Shown piece by piece: positions 10,401-20,302 of a stretch of DNA of 64,000 nt. The stretch is from contig QANZ01020434.1 in NCBI GenBank assembly GCA_003254925.1, forward strand, positions 158,230 through 222,229, read 5' to 3'. Below the pieces are notes generated by a model that worked only from the letters and a program-made list of their open reading frames with translations, was not told the DNA's origin and searched no databases. Position numbers and translations under genes: made by a program. This DNA comes from Chamaecrista fasciculata (taxonomy: Eukaryota > Streptophyta > Magnoliopsida > Fabales > Fabaceae). The first letter of the stretch is position 1; every line of letters starts with the position of its first letter.

Positions 10401-12659
10401 CTTTGGCAGGTCAAACCGGTTCACGGTTTGCCGGTTCACCGATCGGACCGCCGGTTGAACCGGTGAGTCACCGGTTCAACTGCAATCCGGTATTTTTATT
10501 TCTTCGGACCTGCCTGGGCTTTGGTTCACCGGTCGGACCGCCCGGTCCGGTCCGGTTTTTAATACTATGCATAAAGGATAGGACAATAATGAAAAAAAAA
10601 ACATAAACGACCAAAGTGAACTCTATGTCAAGTATAAAGATTAAAAATGAAGTTTTAACCAATATATTTAGATCACATATCATCTGTAGCATAACACAAT
10701 ATTTACAAAAAAGCGCGACGTTTTTTCTTTTATTTTCTTTAATCTATCAGGAACGAGGCACTTAAATACTTGAAGTTATCAACTAAGATAGCTAGAGACA
10801 TACTAGAAATCCTTATATCAAATCTCGGGGCCAAATTGGAAGACTCAAAGATTGAGAGTTTGCTTGAGATGAGCAAGGTGAACATTAACTATTACCCTCC
10901 ATGCCCAAACCCAGAGCTCACTTTGGGAGTAGGAAGCCACTCAGATACAGGAACCCTAACTGTGCTTCTTCAAGATGACATTGGTGGTTTATACGTCAAA
11001 CTTGATGATGACAATATTGGTGTTGGAAACAAAGGAGATTGGATTCAGATACCACCAATCCCAGGAGCTTTAGTTATCAATATTGGTGATACTTTACAGG
11101 TTTGATATCTTTATAGACTTGATAATTTTTTTAAGGTTAAAGTGCACTTTTGGTCTCATAACTTTTGCTCAGGTCTTTATTTGGTCTCATAATTTTTTTT
11201 GTAGCACTTTTGGTCTCATATCTTTTGCTGATATTGCAGATTTGGCCTCATGTTGGATTTTTTGTTTCATATCTTTGGATCAGGTTGCAGAATTGGTCTC
11301 ATATCTTTTGATCAGGTTGTAAAATTGGTCTCATATATTTTTGGTCAGGTGCAGAATTATTCCCATATCTTTAGGTCGAGTTATAGTAGAACTTTTTGCA
11401 AGGATATGGAACCAATTCTACAACTTGACCAAAAGATATGAGACCAAAAGTAATACGGGATCAAATCTGCAATCTGAGCAAAAGATATGAGATCAAGAGT
11501 GCAACAAAAAAAGTTATGAGACCAAATTGAGATATGAACAAAAGTTATAAGACCAAAAGTGCAATTTAACCTTTTTTTAAATCTTTCGTAAAATCCACTT
11601 CTATAATCAAGCTATGTATTTTTTTACTAAACACCAAATAGAGGTGTTAACCAAATGACTCGGGTTTTATGGGTTCACTTGAGCAGAAGCTTTATTATTT
11701 TGACCAAACACTGAAAGTAAAACAGTTAACCCATGTATTAACCAAACAGTGTGGGACTTGTGAGATTTTCTTTATTGATTAATTAAGAAGTTCAAATTAA
11801 CTATAAGATAGTAGATAATTTTAAATTAATCTAGTTTTTATTATCTTTTGTTATAAATTTTAATTTTTTTTTAAAAAAAGAAATAGAAGAATATTAACAT
11901 CTAAGAAATGAGAGAAATATGAAGTGAGCCTAAACTATGAAAAGAATGAGAAAAGAACAAGAGAGATAATAAAGATATCTTTTTATTTCAGTAGTTGAAA
12001 ATTGGAGAGGGCATAATAAAGGATTTATTTATTATCCCCAATTAGTCAATTATTATGTTCCTTCACAAATTTAGGATATCTTACATTGGGAGATTTTAGA
12101 TGAACTAGAAATACTAGACAATGCGAACTAATCTAAACCTTCCACGACCCTTCTCCTATAATCACTTCTCCCTTTCTTCTCTTATTACTAAACATACATA
12201 CCCTAAAAGTGTATTTGGGTTGATGATTAATGAGAAAATTAAAAAAGGGAAACACATATATCCTCTACCATTTCTCCTCTTTTACAAATTTATTTTCCCC
12301 TAAATTGATGTATATATATTTGTATGATCAAAAGTCTCACTAATGAGTAATGATGCACTATATATGTTATGTGTGTGTGATGTTGCAAGATATTGAGCAA
12401 CGGAAGGTATAAAAGTTCTGAACACAAAGTGAGAACTACAAGCAACAAAAGCAGAGTGTCAGTTCCAATATTTATAAACACAAAAGCAACAGAGAAAATA
12501 AGGCCATTGCCAGAAATAGTGAAGAAAGATGGTTTTGCACGTTATAGGGAGATTGTGTATCAAGATTATATGAACAACTACTTTGGGGGTGCTTCTGGAG
12601 GAAAGAAGTCTCTTGATTTTGCAAGCATCAATTCTGCATCATCATCTTCAATCATATGA
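7458..12659 (+). CDS. F6'H1-like: 2-oxoglutarate/Fe(II) dioxygenase A (F6'H / S8H-like, DOXC class)
   Basis: The gene has four exons: 7458-7742, 7849-8096, 10751-11099 and 12390-12659, all with GT-AG borders, giving 383 aa (Arabidopsis F6'H1 is about 361). The N-terminal DIOX_N region runs about residues 60-170 (PPIDLSKLDG, GFFQ-VVNHGVPLELLDKL, YGTSFVPEKE, WKWKDF). The jelly-roll 2OG-FeII core follows. It has NYYPPCPNPELTLGVG, iron ligands H241 and D243 in SHSDTGTLTVLLQDDIGGL, distal H306 in KSSEHKVR, and the 2OG-binding RVS at R316-S318. All ligands are present, so it should be active. Relatives ortho-hydroxylate feruloyl- or coumaroyl-CoA to start coumarin synthesis, or hydroxylate scopoletin, in the cytosol. 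Assignment to this clade is by recalled similarity and the exact substrate is open. Intron 1 (106 bp) is bounded by direct repeats. Introns 2 and 3 carry MITEs. The start is the first ATG after the conserved leader and matches the N-terminus of copy B. Confidence 0.9.
8126..8385. mobile_element. Foldback MITE 'GTAAACTAACAATT' family, intron 2 of A
   Basis: The left end AGGAAACTAATAGTTTTGA and right end TTGTTAGTTTACTCTT are inverted. Inner GGGACTGAATTG / CAATTTAG arms make the whole element palindromic. A left end of the same kind lies at the equivalent intron position in copy B (about 15132), so this insertion probably predates the A/B duplication. Related copies sit in the NAC gene introns. 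Confidence 0.65.
8868..9235. mobile_element. Foldback element rich in GACACGGACAC
   Basis: It starts near GTGTCCATATTTAATAAG and ends near AAGTATCCATACTTGATAGG. GACACGGACAC / GTGTTGGACAC arms are inverted about an AT-rich core. A diverged relative is at 43780-44040. No coding capacity is present, and the ends are only approximate. Confidence 0.5.
10038..10569. mobile_element. hAT MITE with CCGGTCCGG arms, intron 2 of A (532 bp)
   Basis: The termini CATAGTGCAAAAAACCGG and CCGGTTTTTAATACTATG are inverted repeats. A perfect 8-bp duplication CATAAAGG flanks the element (10030-10037 and 10570-10577). Introns 2 of copies B and C carry the uninterrupted sequence, so insertion followed duplication of the array. 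Degenerate MULE-type sequence with GACCAAAAGTAC lies just upstream (about 9910-10020). Confidence 0.9.
11135..11571. mobile_element. Mutator-type MITE 'TTTTGGTCTCAT' family, intron 3 of A (437 bp)
   Basis: It opens GGTTAAAGTGCACTTTTGGT and closes ACCAAAAGTGCAATTTAACC. The arms are long inverted repeats built of 'TTTTGGTCTCATATCTTTTG' modules. A perfect 9-bp duplication TTTTTTTAA (11126-11134 and 11572-11580) indicates Mutator-type insertion. Intron 3 of copy C has the corresponding empty site near 25434. Related copies lie at 15940, 47898 and 54405. Confidence 0.9.
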
Positions 12660-12808
12660 CAACTAATTAATCATGAAGCTTAGCTTCTTGTGTTCTTCCC
12701 CTTTCCATTTTTTTTATATCTTGGTTCCAACATGTACTGTGATTAGCATGCAGAAATTTAATAGGAAATGCTAGTTTTAGTAATCAAACTCTCTCCATGT
12801 TTGATGAA

Positions 12809-13205
12809 GAATATATGGGTTTTGAGGCATGAGAAGAACACTTTCTTTTAAAAGATTATGATTGTGCTATAGAAGGATCCACGGTATATCTCTCAGGATG
12901 CAACAAAACCACTGGAACTCTTAAATTTATGGAGTATGAAAAGACACAATAAACAAAAATGTCTGTTTATATGATGAAGTGCTTTTAACAGATATATTTA
13001 TCTGTTTTAACAGTTGCTTCGTTTTAAAAATTAATTAATCTGATTGTAATTTCATTTTAATATATATATATAAATATATCACACATATATATATATATTT
13101 AGTCAATAACATATTCGTTCTAAAAATTAATTAATCTGATTGTAATTTTATTTTAATATATATATAAATATATCACACATATATATATATAGTCAATAAC
13201 ATATT
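12809..13205. repeat. Unclassified dispersed repeat, copy 2, with a tandem duplication at its end
   Basis: The segment from about 12809 to 13050 matches 6158-6411. It replaces 3' flanking sequence that copies A and C otherwise share, since both read CCATGTTTGATGAAGAAT up to 12808. Its distal part, from TTAAAAATTAATTAATCTG to CAATAACATATT, is present twice in tandem (about 13022-13118 and 13119-13205). Confidence 0.65.
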
Positions 13206-13337
13206 ATAGATTTTATAATATATACCATCAAGCACTTTATGATTTGTCTAATATGGGACTTCTTTTCATCTCTCTATTACAAACTATTCAATAATGAGTG
13301 TAATTTTGGGAGAGGGAGAGTTATTTCATCATATATT

Positions 13338-13386
13338 TAGGGTAAATTACACTTTGATACCTGTGGTTTGGTCATATTTTACTTTG
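13338..13386. mobile_element. Left end of a 'GGGTAAATTACA' foldback MITE, cut by the gap
   Basis: AGGGTAAATTACACTTTG followed by GATACC is the left arm of the MITE family seen whole at 54010-54383. The remainder falls in the unsequenced gap. Confidence 0.55.
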
Positions 13387-13674
13387 NNNNNNNNNNNNNN
13401 NNNNNNNNNNNNNNNNNNNNNNNNNNNNNNNNNNNNNNNNNNNNNNNNNNNNNNNNNNNNNNNNNNNNNNNNNNNNNNNNNNNNNNNNNNNNNNNNNNNN
13501 NNNNNNNNNNNNNNNNNNNNNNNNNNNNNNNNNNNNNNNNNNNNNNNNNNNNNNNNNNNNNNNNNNNNNNNNNNNNNNNNNNNNNNNNNNNNNNNNNNNN
13601 NNNNNNNNNNNNNNNNNNNNNNNNNNNNNNNNNNNNNNNNNNNNNNNNNNNNNNNNNNNNNNNNNNNNNNNNNN
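13387..13674. other. Assembly gap (288 Ns)
   Basis: This is a run of N. The open frames reported across it are artefacts. A palindromic MITE arm on its left edge suggests that foldback sequence caused the break in assembly. Confidence 1.
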
Positions 13675-14352
13675 TGAAGTAATCTAATAGTATATTCATA
13701 TTTTTATTAATTTTTATTTTTAATAACTATAGATATAAAAAAATTAATAATGATAATTTATTAAATTTATTTTTTGAATTTTTCTATAGATAGAGTTATT
13801 TGACTAATTGTAGAGTGTGACTATGGCTTATGGGGATTGATTATCATAGTCACTCCTACCTAAGTCTAAATAAAATAATCATAAATTCATAATATTATAT
13901 CAATATCATATTCATGATTTTCTTAATTTATACCTAAGTCCATTATTTAGTGTTTAAATTTGTATTTAGTACATATTAATTTCTAAATAATTAAAATATA
14001 TGAGTCAATCTATGAAATATTATAATCATAAAATAGTTAGATTCCTGGGTCAAATTTCATTATCAAAAGCTTAAATTTAGTACAAAAAGTATAAATTAAT
14101 TGTCAATATTAAATTGTTGTAAATCAAATATTTTTTAATCATATTTTAATTATTCAAAACTAATTTATTAACTCAAAATAAATTGAAAAACAAAGGACAC
14201 GTTTTCTCTTATATCAATTATATATCGTACGGACAAAAAATTATACATTGTACCAATATATCTAGTTATACCTACCCATCAACACTTTCTGACCACAAAA
14301 AAAATATCTAATCGACACTTCAAAATATTTATACAACTGAAGTAGGCCATTG
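13675..14352. other. AT-rich DNA between dioxygenases A and B
   Basis: No coding frame, RNA gene or whole transposon is visible. The last part (about 14200-14350) shares short motifs with the region before copy A, such as CAATTATATATTGTAC-like strings and CTACCCACC / CTACCCATC, consistent with a duplicated promoter. Confidence 0.45.
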
Positions 14353-14429
14353 ATTGCCATTAGAGTCCACCTAATTTCCAATTCATATCTCCAAAAAATT
14401 CCTTCACTATCAAGTATCAACTAACATAT

Positions 14430-14537
14430 ATGGCTTCTGTTAGAGAGAAAACAAAAAAAGAAAAAAAACATATATGGCTTCTTCTTGTTCAACTTTGGAT
14501 TTGGAGTCTCCAACTTCTCTATACAACTTCGTGGTAA
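14430..14537 (+). promoter_or_regulatory. Overlapping out-of-frame upstream ORF before dioxygenase B
   Basis: The ATG at 14430 lies where the start codon of copy A aligns. The 16-mer AACATATATGGCTTCT occurs there and again 44 bp downstream, where it carries the working start at 14474. Because 44 is not a multiple of three, the first ATG opens a 35-codon frame that overlaps the true start and ends at TAA 14535-14537. If both are transcribed, this should lower translation of B through reinitiation failure or leaky scanning. Confidence 0.6.
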
Positions 14538-17500
14538 GAGATGGAAATGGCGTGAAAGGCTTGATGGACTTAGGCTTACCCAAGGTACCACAAAAATACA
14601 TACAACCCCCACATGACAGAATCAACGATCCAGATTCAATTCCAATGCTTCAAGTTCCACCCATTGACCTCTCAAAGCTAGATGGTTCAGCGCCTGAGCG
14701 AGCCCAAGTGGTGGATCAAATTGTTAGAACCTCTCAAACTCTTGGCTTCTTTCAGGTTTGTGAACCATGGCGTAAATTAACAATTAGGTTATTAAAAGAT
14801 TATCAAGTTCACAATTCAATCCTTAAAAAATTGAAATATATATACACTTAGGTTCTTTCAGGTTGTGAACCATGGCGTGCCTTTGGAGCTATTGGACAAG
14901 CTCATAGAGGTTGCGCATGCGTTCTTTAGGTTGCCTGTGGAGAAGAAGGCGGTGTACCGGAGCGAGGCGAGGCTGAGCGATCTGCCAAATGTCAAGTATG
15001 GGACAAGCTTTGTGCCTGAGAAAGAAGAGGTCTGGAAATGGAAGGACTTTCTTAGTATGAGGTATACCAACGATGAGGACGCTCTTCGATGTTGGCCAAA
15101 TGAGTGCAAGTATGTACTTTTTCTTTTTACCTCAAGAGTAAACTAATAATTTAATCCTTAAATGATTATTAAACTGACAATTTAGTTTCATTTTTAAAAT
15201 AAGGTTAAAATATACTTAAGCCTCTAGAGTTTAATTTTAATGTTCAAGATTAATTAGTTGACTCGATATAAATCTAGAAATTAAATAGTAAGTTATCTCT
15301 TATATTTTTTATTAGTGTTGAAACATAAGTCAAACATGAAGGACAACAATGAAAAATGAAAAGCATAAAGCACAGGACAACAATGTGGAAAAAAAAAAAG
15401 CATAAAGGACCGAAGTGAAATCTAAGTCAAGTATAAAGGACCAAAAATGAAGTTTTGACCAATATATGTAGATCATATATCATAACTAGCATAACACAAT
15501 ATTTACAAAAAAAACATTGGGTTTCTTTGGTTTCTTCAATCTATCAGGAACGTGGCACTTGAATACTTGAAGTTATCAACCAAGATAGTTAAGGACATAC
15601 TAGAAATCCTGATTTCAAATCTTGAGGCCGAATTCGAAGACTCCAAGATTGATAGTTTGCTTGGGATGAGCAAAGTGGCCATTAACTATTACCCTGCATG
15701 CCCAAACCCAGAGCTCACTTTGGGAGTAGGAAGCCACTCAGATTTAGGAACCCTAACTGTGCTTCTCCAAGATGATATTGGTGGTTTATATGTCAAACTT
15801 GAAGAAGACAATAACGATGTTGGAAACAAAGGAGACTGGATTCAAATCCCACCAATCCCAGGAGCTTTAGTTATCAATATTGGTGATACTTTACAGGTTT
15901 GATATCTTTACAGAACCTTATATTTTTTTTAATATGGTCAGGTGTAAAATTGGTCTCATATCTTTTTGTTACAAATTTGGTATCATATCTTTGCAAAAAG
16001 TTTCATTGTTAGTCCCACAATGCAAAACATTTTCCAAAAATATAGCTAGGACCAATTATGCAATCTCACCAAAAGTGCAACGAAAAAAGGATTTTGAACC
16101 AAATTGAGATCTGACCAAAAGATATGAAACCAAAAAATGCACTTTGACCAAAAATATGTTTCTTTGAAAGAGAAATTAAAGGGGCAAAAAAAAAGATAAA
16201 AAAATATAATTATGACTAGTGAGAATTTTTAATTGATTCACAAGTTCAAATGTTGGGATAATAGATAATTTTGAGTTAATCTAGTTCTTATTATCTTCTT
16301 TTATAAATTTAAAATGTAAGAAAAAAAACATTTTAGTAGAATATTATAGAAAATGGGAGAAATATGAAATGAACCTGAGCTATGTTTTGATTGAAGATTA
16401 AGAAAGAAAAAAGGAGAGAGATAATAATGATATCTTCTTATTTGAAACGTTAAAAATTGATAGAAGCACAATGGAGGATTAATCTATTGTCCCCAAACGC
16501 CCCATTAATATTTTAACATACATTGGAAGTATATATATATTTGAATTGATGATTAAGAAAGAAATGGAGGTGAGACAGAGATAGTAATTAATGATGATAA
16601 ATTTACTTTATTTAAGAAGTTTATAATTGAATAAAAAAGATAATGAAGAATTAATCCTTCATTCTCTACCATCCTCCTCCTAAACAAATTTATTTTACCC
16701 CCAATTAATGTATTTTAGAGGAACTATATATATATAAACATTCAAATAAGGAATGAATGCTAACCTTTGCTCTACCACTCCCCTGCTTTCTCTTGTAATG
16801 ATCACTTTCGTTCTTATACTCTCTTCCTTCTTAAGTAAACTGCCATTATTTAAATGAAGAACGGGGTATCAAAATATTACTTTTGAAAGAATAGGATACT
16901 AAAGTGAAAATGATCCATAGAATATGATACTAAAGTGTACTTTACCCTACGTAATATTAAAAAAAAAAGAGGTAATGAGGGGGGATTTGGGACTAAAAGT
17001 GCACTTTGAACATATAAAAATAAAACCCTCTATCTTCAAATGCATATTAAATCATGTTTTTTAGGCTGAATCGTGAAATTGAGTTTGAAATGGTATATTT
17101 CGTGTTTTTTACCATGAACCTGCACATGCTTTTTTCGTCAAGAGGTAACAGAAAAAAAAATGACTACTTAAGTGCCAACAACGAATAGAATAGGGTATCA
17201 AAATGTCACTTTTGAAAGAACAGGGTACCAAAGTGGAATTGGTCCATACCTCAGGGTACCAAAATGTAATTTACCCACTTACATATATGTTACACATACA
17301 AGTTTGGCAAAAGACCTGTTGGTGACCCTAATGTTTGGGGTCAGTTTCAGTTATGCCCCCAACGTTTGTTTTATGTTAGTTATGTCCCAAAAGTTTCACA
17401 TTATTATCAACTATACCCTAACCTCAATTATTTTTTGCCAAGGTCCTATTTTGGTCCCTTAGAACGTTCAAAGTTTCGTTTTGGTCCCTTAGCTCAAAGT

Positions 17501-18544
17501 CCTTCATTCATCATCATCTTCACCACCACCACCACCACCACCACTGTCAGTAGCAGCAGCAACACCACCGCCATCAGCTGCACCGCCACCGCTGCCGCCG
17601 AGTTTTTCCAGCAAGGTTCGTCTTCTCTGGCGAACTTTCTAGCGAGATACACAGCGGCCCTGACGACTACAAAAACTCTTAATCCAAGGTTTTTTTGGCC
17701 AGCTGAATTCAATGGCGACCTGCTTTTTGAGAATAAATGACCAAAAATATGATTTTCGATGATTTTGTAATTTTTGGTAACTATGTAATTTTTCGGCGGC
17801 TTGCCAGTCATTTTTTTCGCAAAATGGAGGCTATCATTGAACTCAGGAAGTCAAAAAACCTTGGATTAGGAGTTTTCGTAGTCATCGAAGTCGCCATGTA
17901 TCTCAATGAAAAGTTCGCCTGAGAAGACTAACCTCGCCAGAAAAGTTCGGCGGCGGCAGCAGTGGTGGTGGTGGTGGTAGTGGTGAAGATAATGATAAAT
18001 AAGGATTTTGAGATGAGGGACCAAAACAAAACTTTGAGCAAACCTGAAGGACCAAAATAGGACTTTGGCCAAAATAAATTGAGGTTAGGGTATAATTGAC
18101 AACAATGTGAAACGTTTGGGGCATAACTAAAACTAACCCCAAACGTTAGGGGCACCAACAAATCTTTTGCGTACAAGTTTTGTATATAGTAGTACCGTAG
18201 ATTTATGTATGATCAGAAGTCTCACTTATAAATAATGATGAACTATATATGTTATGTGTTTGTGATGTTGCAAGATATTGAGCAACGGAAGGTATAAAAG
18301 TGTTGAACACAAAGTGAGAACTACAAGCAACAAAAGCAGAGTGTCAGTTCCAATATTTATAACCGCAAAACCAACAGAGAAAATAGGTCCATTGCCAGAG
18401 GTTGTGAAGAAAGATGGTTTTGCACGTTATAGGAAGATTGTGTATCAAGATTACATGAACAACTACATTGGGGAAACTGCTGGAGAAAAGAAGTCTCTTG
18501 ATTTTGCAAGCATCAATTATGCATCATCATCTTCAATCATATGA
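14474..18544 (+). CDS. F6'H1-like: 2-oxoglutarate/Fe(II) dioxygenase B (F6'H / S8H-like)
   Basis: The exons are 14474-14755, 14862-15109, 15548-15896 and 18275-18544, giving 382 aa with the same splice phases as copy A. DIOX_N and 2OG-FeII domains are complete. The iron ligands are H240 and D242 (SHSDLGTLTVLLQDD) and H305 (KSVEHKVR), and the co-substrate pair is R315 and S317 (RVSVPIF). The start at 14474 was chosen because it reads directly into the N-terminus shared with A (MASS..LDLESPTSLYNF). Differences from A cluster in the active-site loop after exon 2 (LSMRYTNDEDALRCWPNEC) and near the C-terminus (YIGETAGEKK), so the substrate could differ. The role is inferred as for A. An out-of-frame upstream ATG precedes it. 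Intron 3 (2378 bp) holds a degenerate MULE MITE and an intact one. It lies head-to-tail between A and C. Confidence 0.9.
14741..14878 (+). repeat. Direct repeats bracketing intron 1 of dioxygenase B
   Basis: The sequence around the donor (about 14741-14773, CTTGGCTTCTTTCAGGTTTG then GTGAACCATGGCGT-like) is repeated around the acceptor (about 14847-14878, CTTAGGTTCTTTCAGGTTGT then GAACCATGGCGT). About 30 of 32-33 positions match, with one extra T in the upstream copy. The repeat distance of 106 bp equals the intron length. Copy A shows the same arrangement more diverged (7728-7764 against 7834-7868). The first bases of the intron thus look like a copy of the first bases of exon 2. Confidence 0.85.
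15940..16160. mobile_element. Degenerate Mutator-type MITE, intron 3 of B
   Basis: Modules ATTGGTCTCATATCTTTTTG and GACCAAAAGATATGAAACC are inverted, as in 11135-11571 but decayed and shorter. No clean target duplication was seen. Confidence 0.55.
17306..18171. mobile_element. Mutator-type foldback element with CAC-repeat core, intron 3 of B (866 bp)
   Basis: It starts GGCAAAAGACCTGTTGGTGA and ends CACCAACAAATCTTTTGCG. A perfect 9-bp duplication TACAAGTTT (17297-17305 and 18172-18180) marks a Mutator-type insertion. The long arms read GTTTGGGGTCAGTTTCAGTT and its complement. The core contains inverted (CAC)n/(GTG)n and GC-richer blocks (GCCGCCGAGTTTTTCC..) that give open frames on both strands. 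No transposase is present. The GC-rich core could be a captured host gene piece. A sibling surrounds the 9.5 kb LTR element at 31371-41821. Confidence 0.9.
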
Positions 18545-20302
18545 CAACTAATTAATCATGAAGCTTATTTTCTTGTGTTTTTCCCCCTTTCCATTTTTTT
18601 TATCACTTGGTTCCATCATGTACTGTGATTAGCATGCAGTAATTTTAAAGGAAAGGCTAGTTTTAGTAATCAAACTCTCTCCATATTTTTTAACATGTTT
18701 TTTTTTTGGTGAGACTCTCTCCATGTTGTTGAGTATGAAGAAGGAGCTGAACTTATTAAAGATTCAGAGTATCAAGCATTAATGTTAGGATAATTGTATA
18801 AAACCCCTCTAAATTTTAGTTACAGTACAAAAAATTTTCTAAACTTTGAAAAATGAAGAAACACTCCTCAAATTTATGATTTTATAAAAATAACTACTTA
18901 TGTTAATTTTTTTTTTGTTTTTTACTATTATTAGTTACAACAATAATTCATTTTAACGTTGGATCAACATACAATGTAACAATCATAAAACATATAAAAA
19001 AACTTGATTTTTTTTATGAAAATCTTAATAAAAGAGATCTTTTGCATAATATCAAAAGTTTAGGAAGTTTTTCCTTACTTTTCAAAGGTTTAAAGGATTT
19101 TTTTTTTTGGTAAATTACAAGGAAGATCCTTGTGGTTCGAGGTAGTTAGTGATCGGGGTCACTGTGGTTTAAAAAGTGTCAATTTAAGGCTTGAGGTTTA
19201 TTCCGTTAGCAGAAAGGGTCTCTGTGGTATATTTTTGTCTAAAAATTAACAAAAAAATGCCTTTTATCAAGATTTCACACTTCTTTTGAAATATTCTTTC
19301 ATTCAGGTCCCTAATTCATCTCAGAATAGTCCAGAAAGTTTATCATCTTTATTAAAAACCTCAATTCAAGTTTTACCCATATTCTACCAGGTCCCCAACT
19401 TGATGAAAACGAAACTAGATTTTAATCTAATGTTTGGGAATGTTAGAATATCTAAAAAAAATTGCATTTGGCAGTAGTAAAACTCAAGGAAAAGTAGCAA
19501 AATGAATGGGTATTTCATAAAGCGAAATTGACAAGAAAGAGGAATAAATCATCACCTAGAGGAGAAGAGAAGGAGGAGCCTACAGTGGTTGCGGAGCTCT
19601 GAAGTACCACAGTCCAGGGAGGTCATCAGTGACTTCTATAGTGGTGGGGTGGAGTTGAACGGTGCCTAAAATGGAAAGGAAGTGAGTGGAGGAAGAAGAT
19701 GAAGTGGAAGTGAGTGGAGTTGAACGGTGCAAGTATCTAATGGGTTTATACAAGGGATTGGAGGGACTTGATTGACTTTCTGGAAACTTTATGGGTATAT
19801 GTAATAATTTAGGTGCGGGATTTAAAGGCTAGAATTACTATTTTACCCCGTAAGCATATTTCTTTCAAAACTGTCCCCTAAAAACATGAAATTTCAAAAA
19901 TAGAGTTTTTCAACAAAATTCATATGGTTGGACTCGTTGCATAGTCTGGTTTCAAATATGTAATTTATTTTTTTAAAAAAATCTCTATCAATTATTATTT
20001 CTTACTCTAAAGTGTCTTAGAATGGGACCACAAAATAACTCATGTTTTAAATCAGATTACTCCAAAATTTAACCACAAGCTTAGAATAACTTCTAAATTC
20101 ACTATTTAATCTTATTTTAGACAAACTATTAAGTTTAATGTTTTCTATAAATTTTTGGGATATGACATGTCAGATTCTATTTGTTTTCTTTTTCGCCTAT
20201 AAATGGCAAACCACAAGGGGGTTGGAGAATTTTTGGGTATTGCTAGTTTTCAATTATTGGTGTTCTCTATGAACAAAATCGATCGAGGGAGAGAAAGGAA
20301 AC
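18545..20302. other. 3' flank of B and debris up to the gypsy fragment
   Basis: The part 18545-19085 parallels the 3' flank of copy C (27726-28260), including ACCCCTCTAAATTTTAGTTA. This shows that the duplicated unit extends at least 0.5 kb past the stop codon. A half foldback with GGTAAATTACAAGGAAGATC follows at about 19110-19270. The rest is anonymous. A TATA-like CTATAAATGG near 20197, followed by a purine-rich leader-like stretch, ends exactly where the gypsy LTR begins. Confidence 0.45.

Noticed and set aside
13294-13699. Long frames across 13.3-13.7 kb
   Set aside because: They run through the N gap and have no sequence content.
17366-18176. Thr/Ser/His-rich frames on both strands
   Set aside because: They arise from (CAC)n/(GTG)n in the Mutator-type element. 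No start context, splicing or homologue supports a gene. The same applies at 31369-32111.
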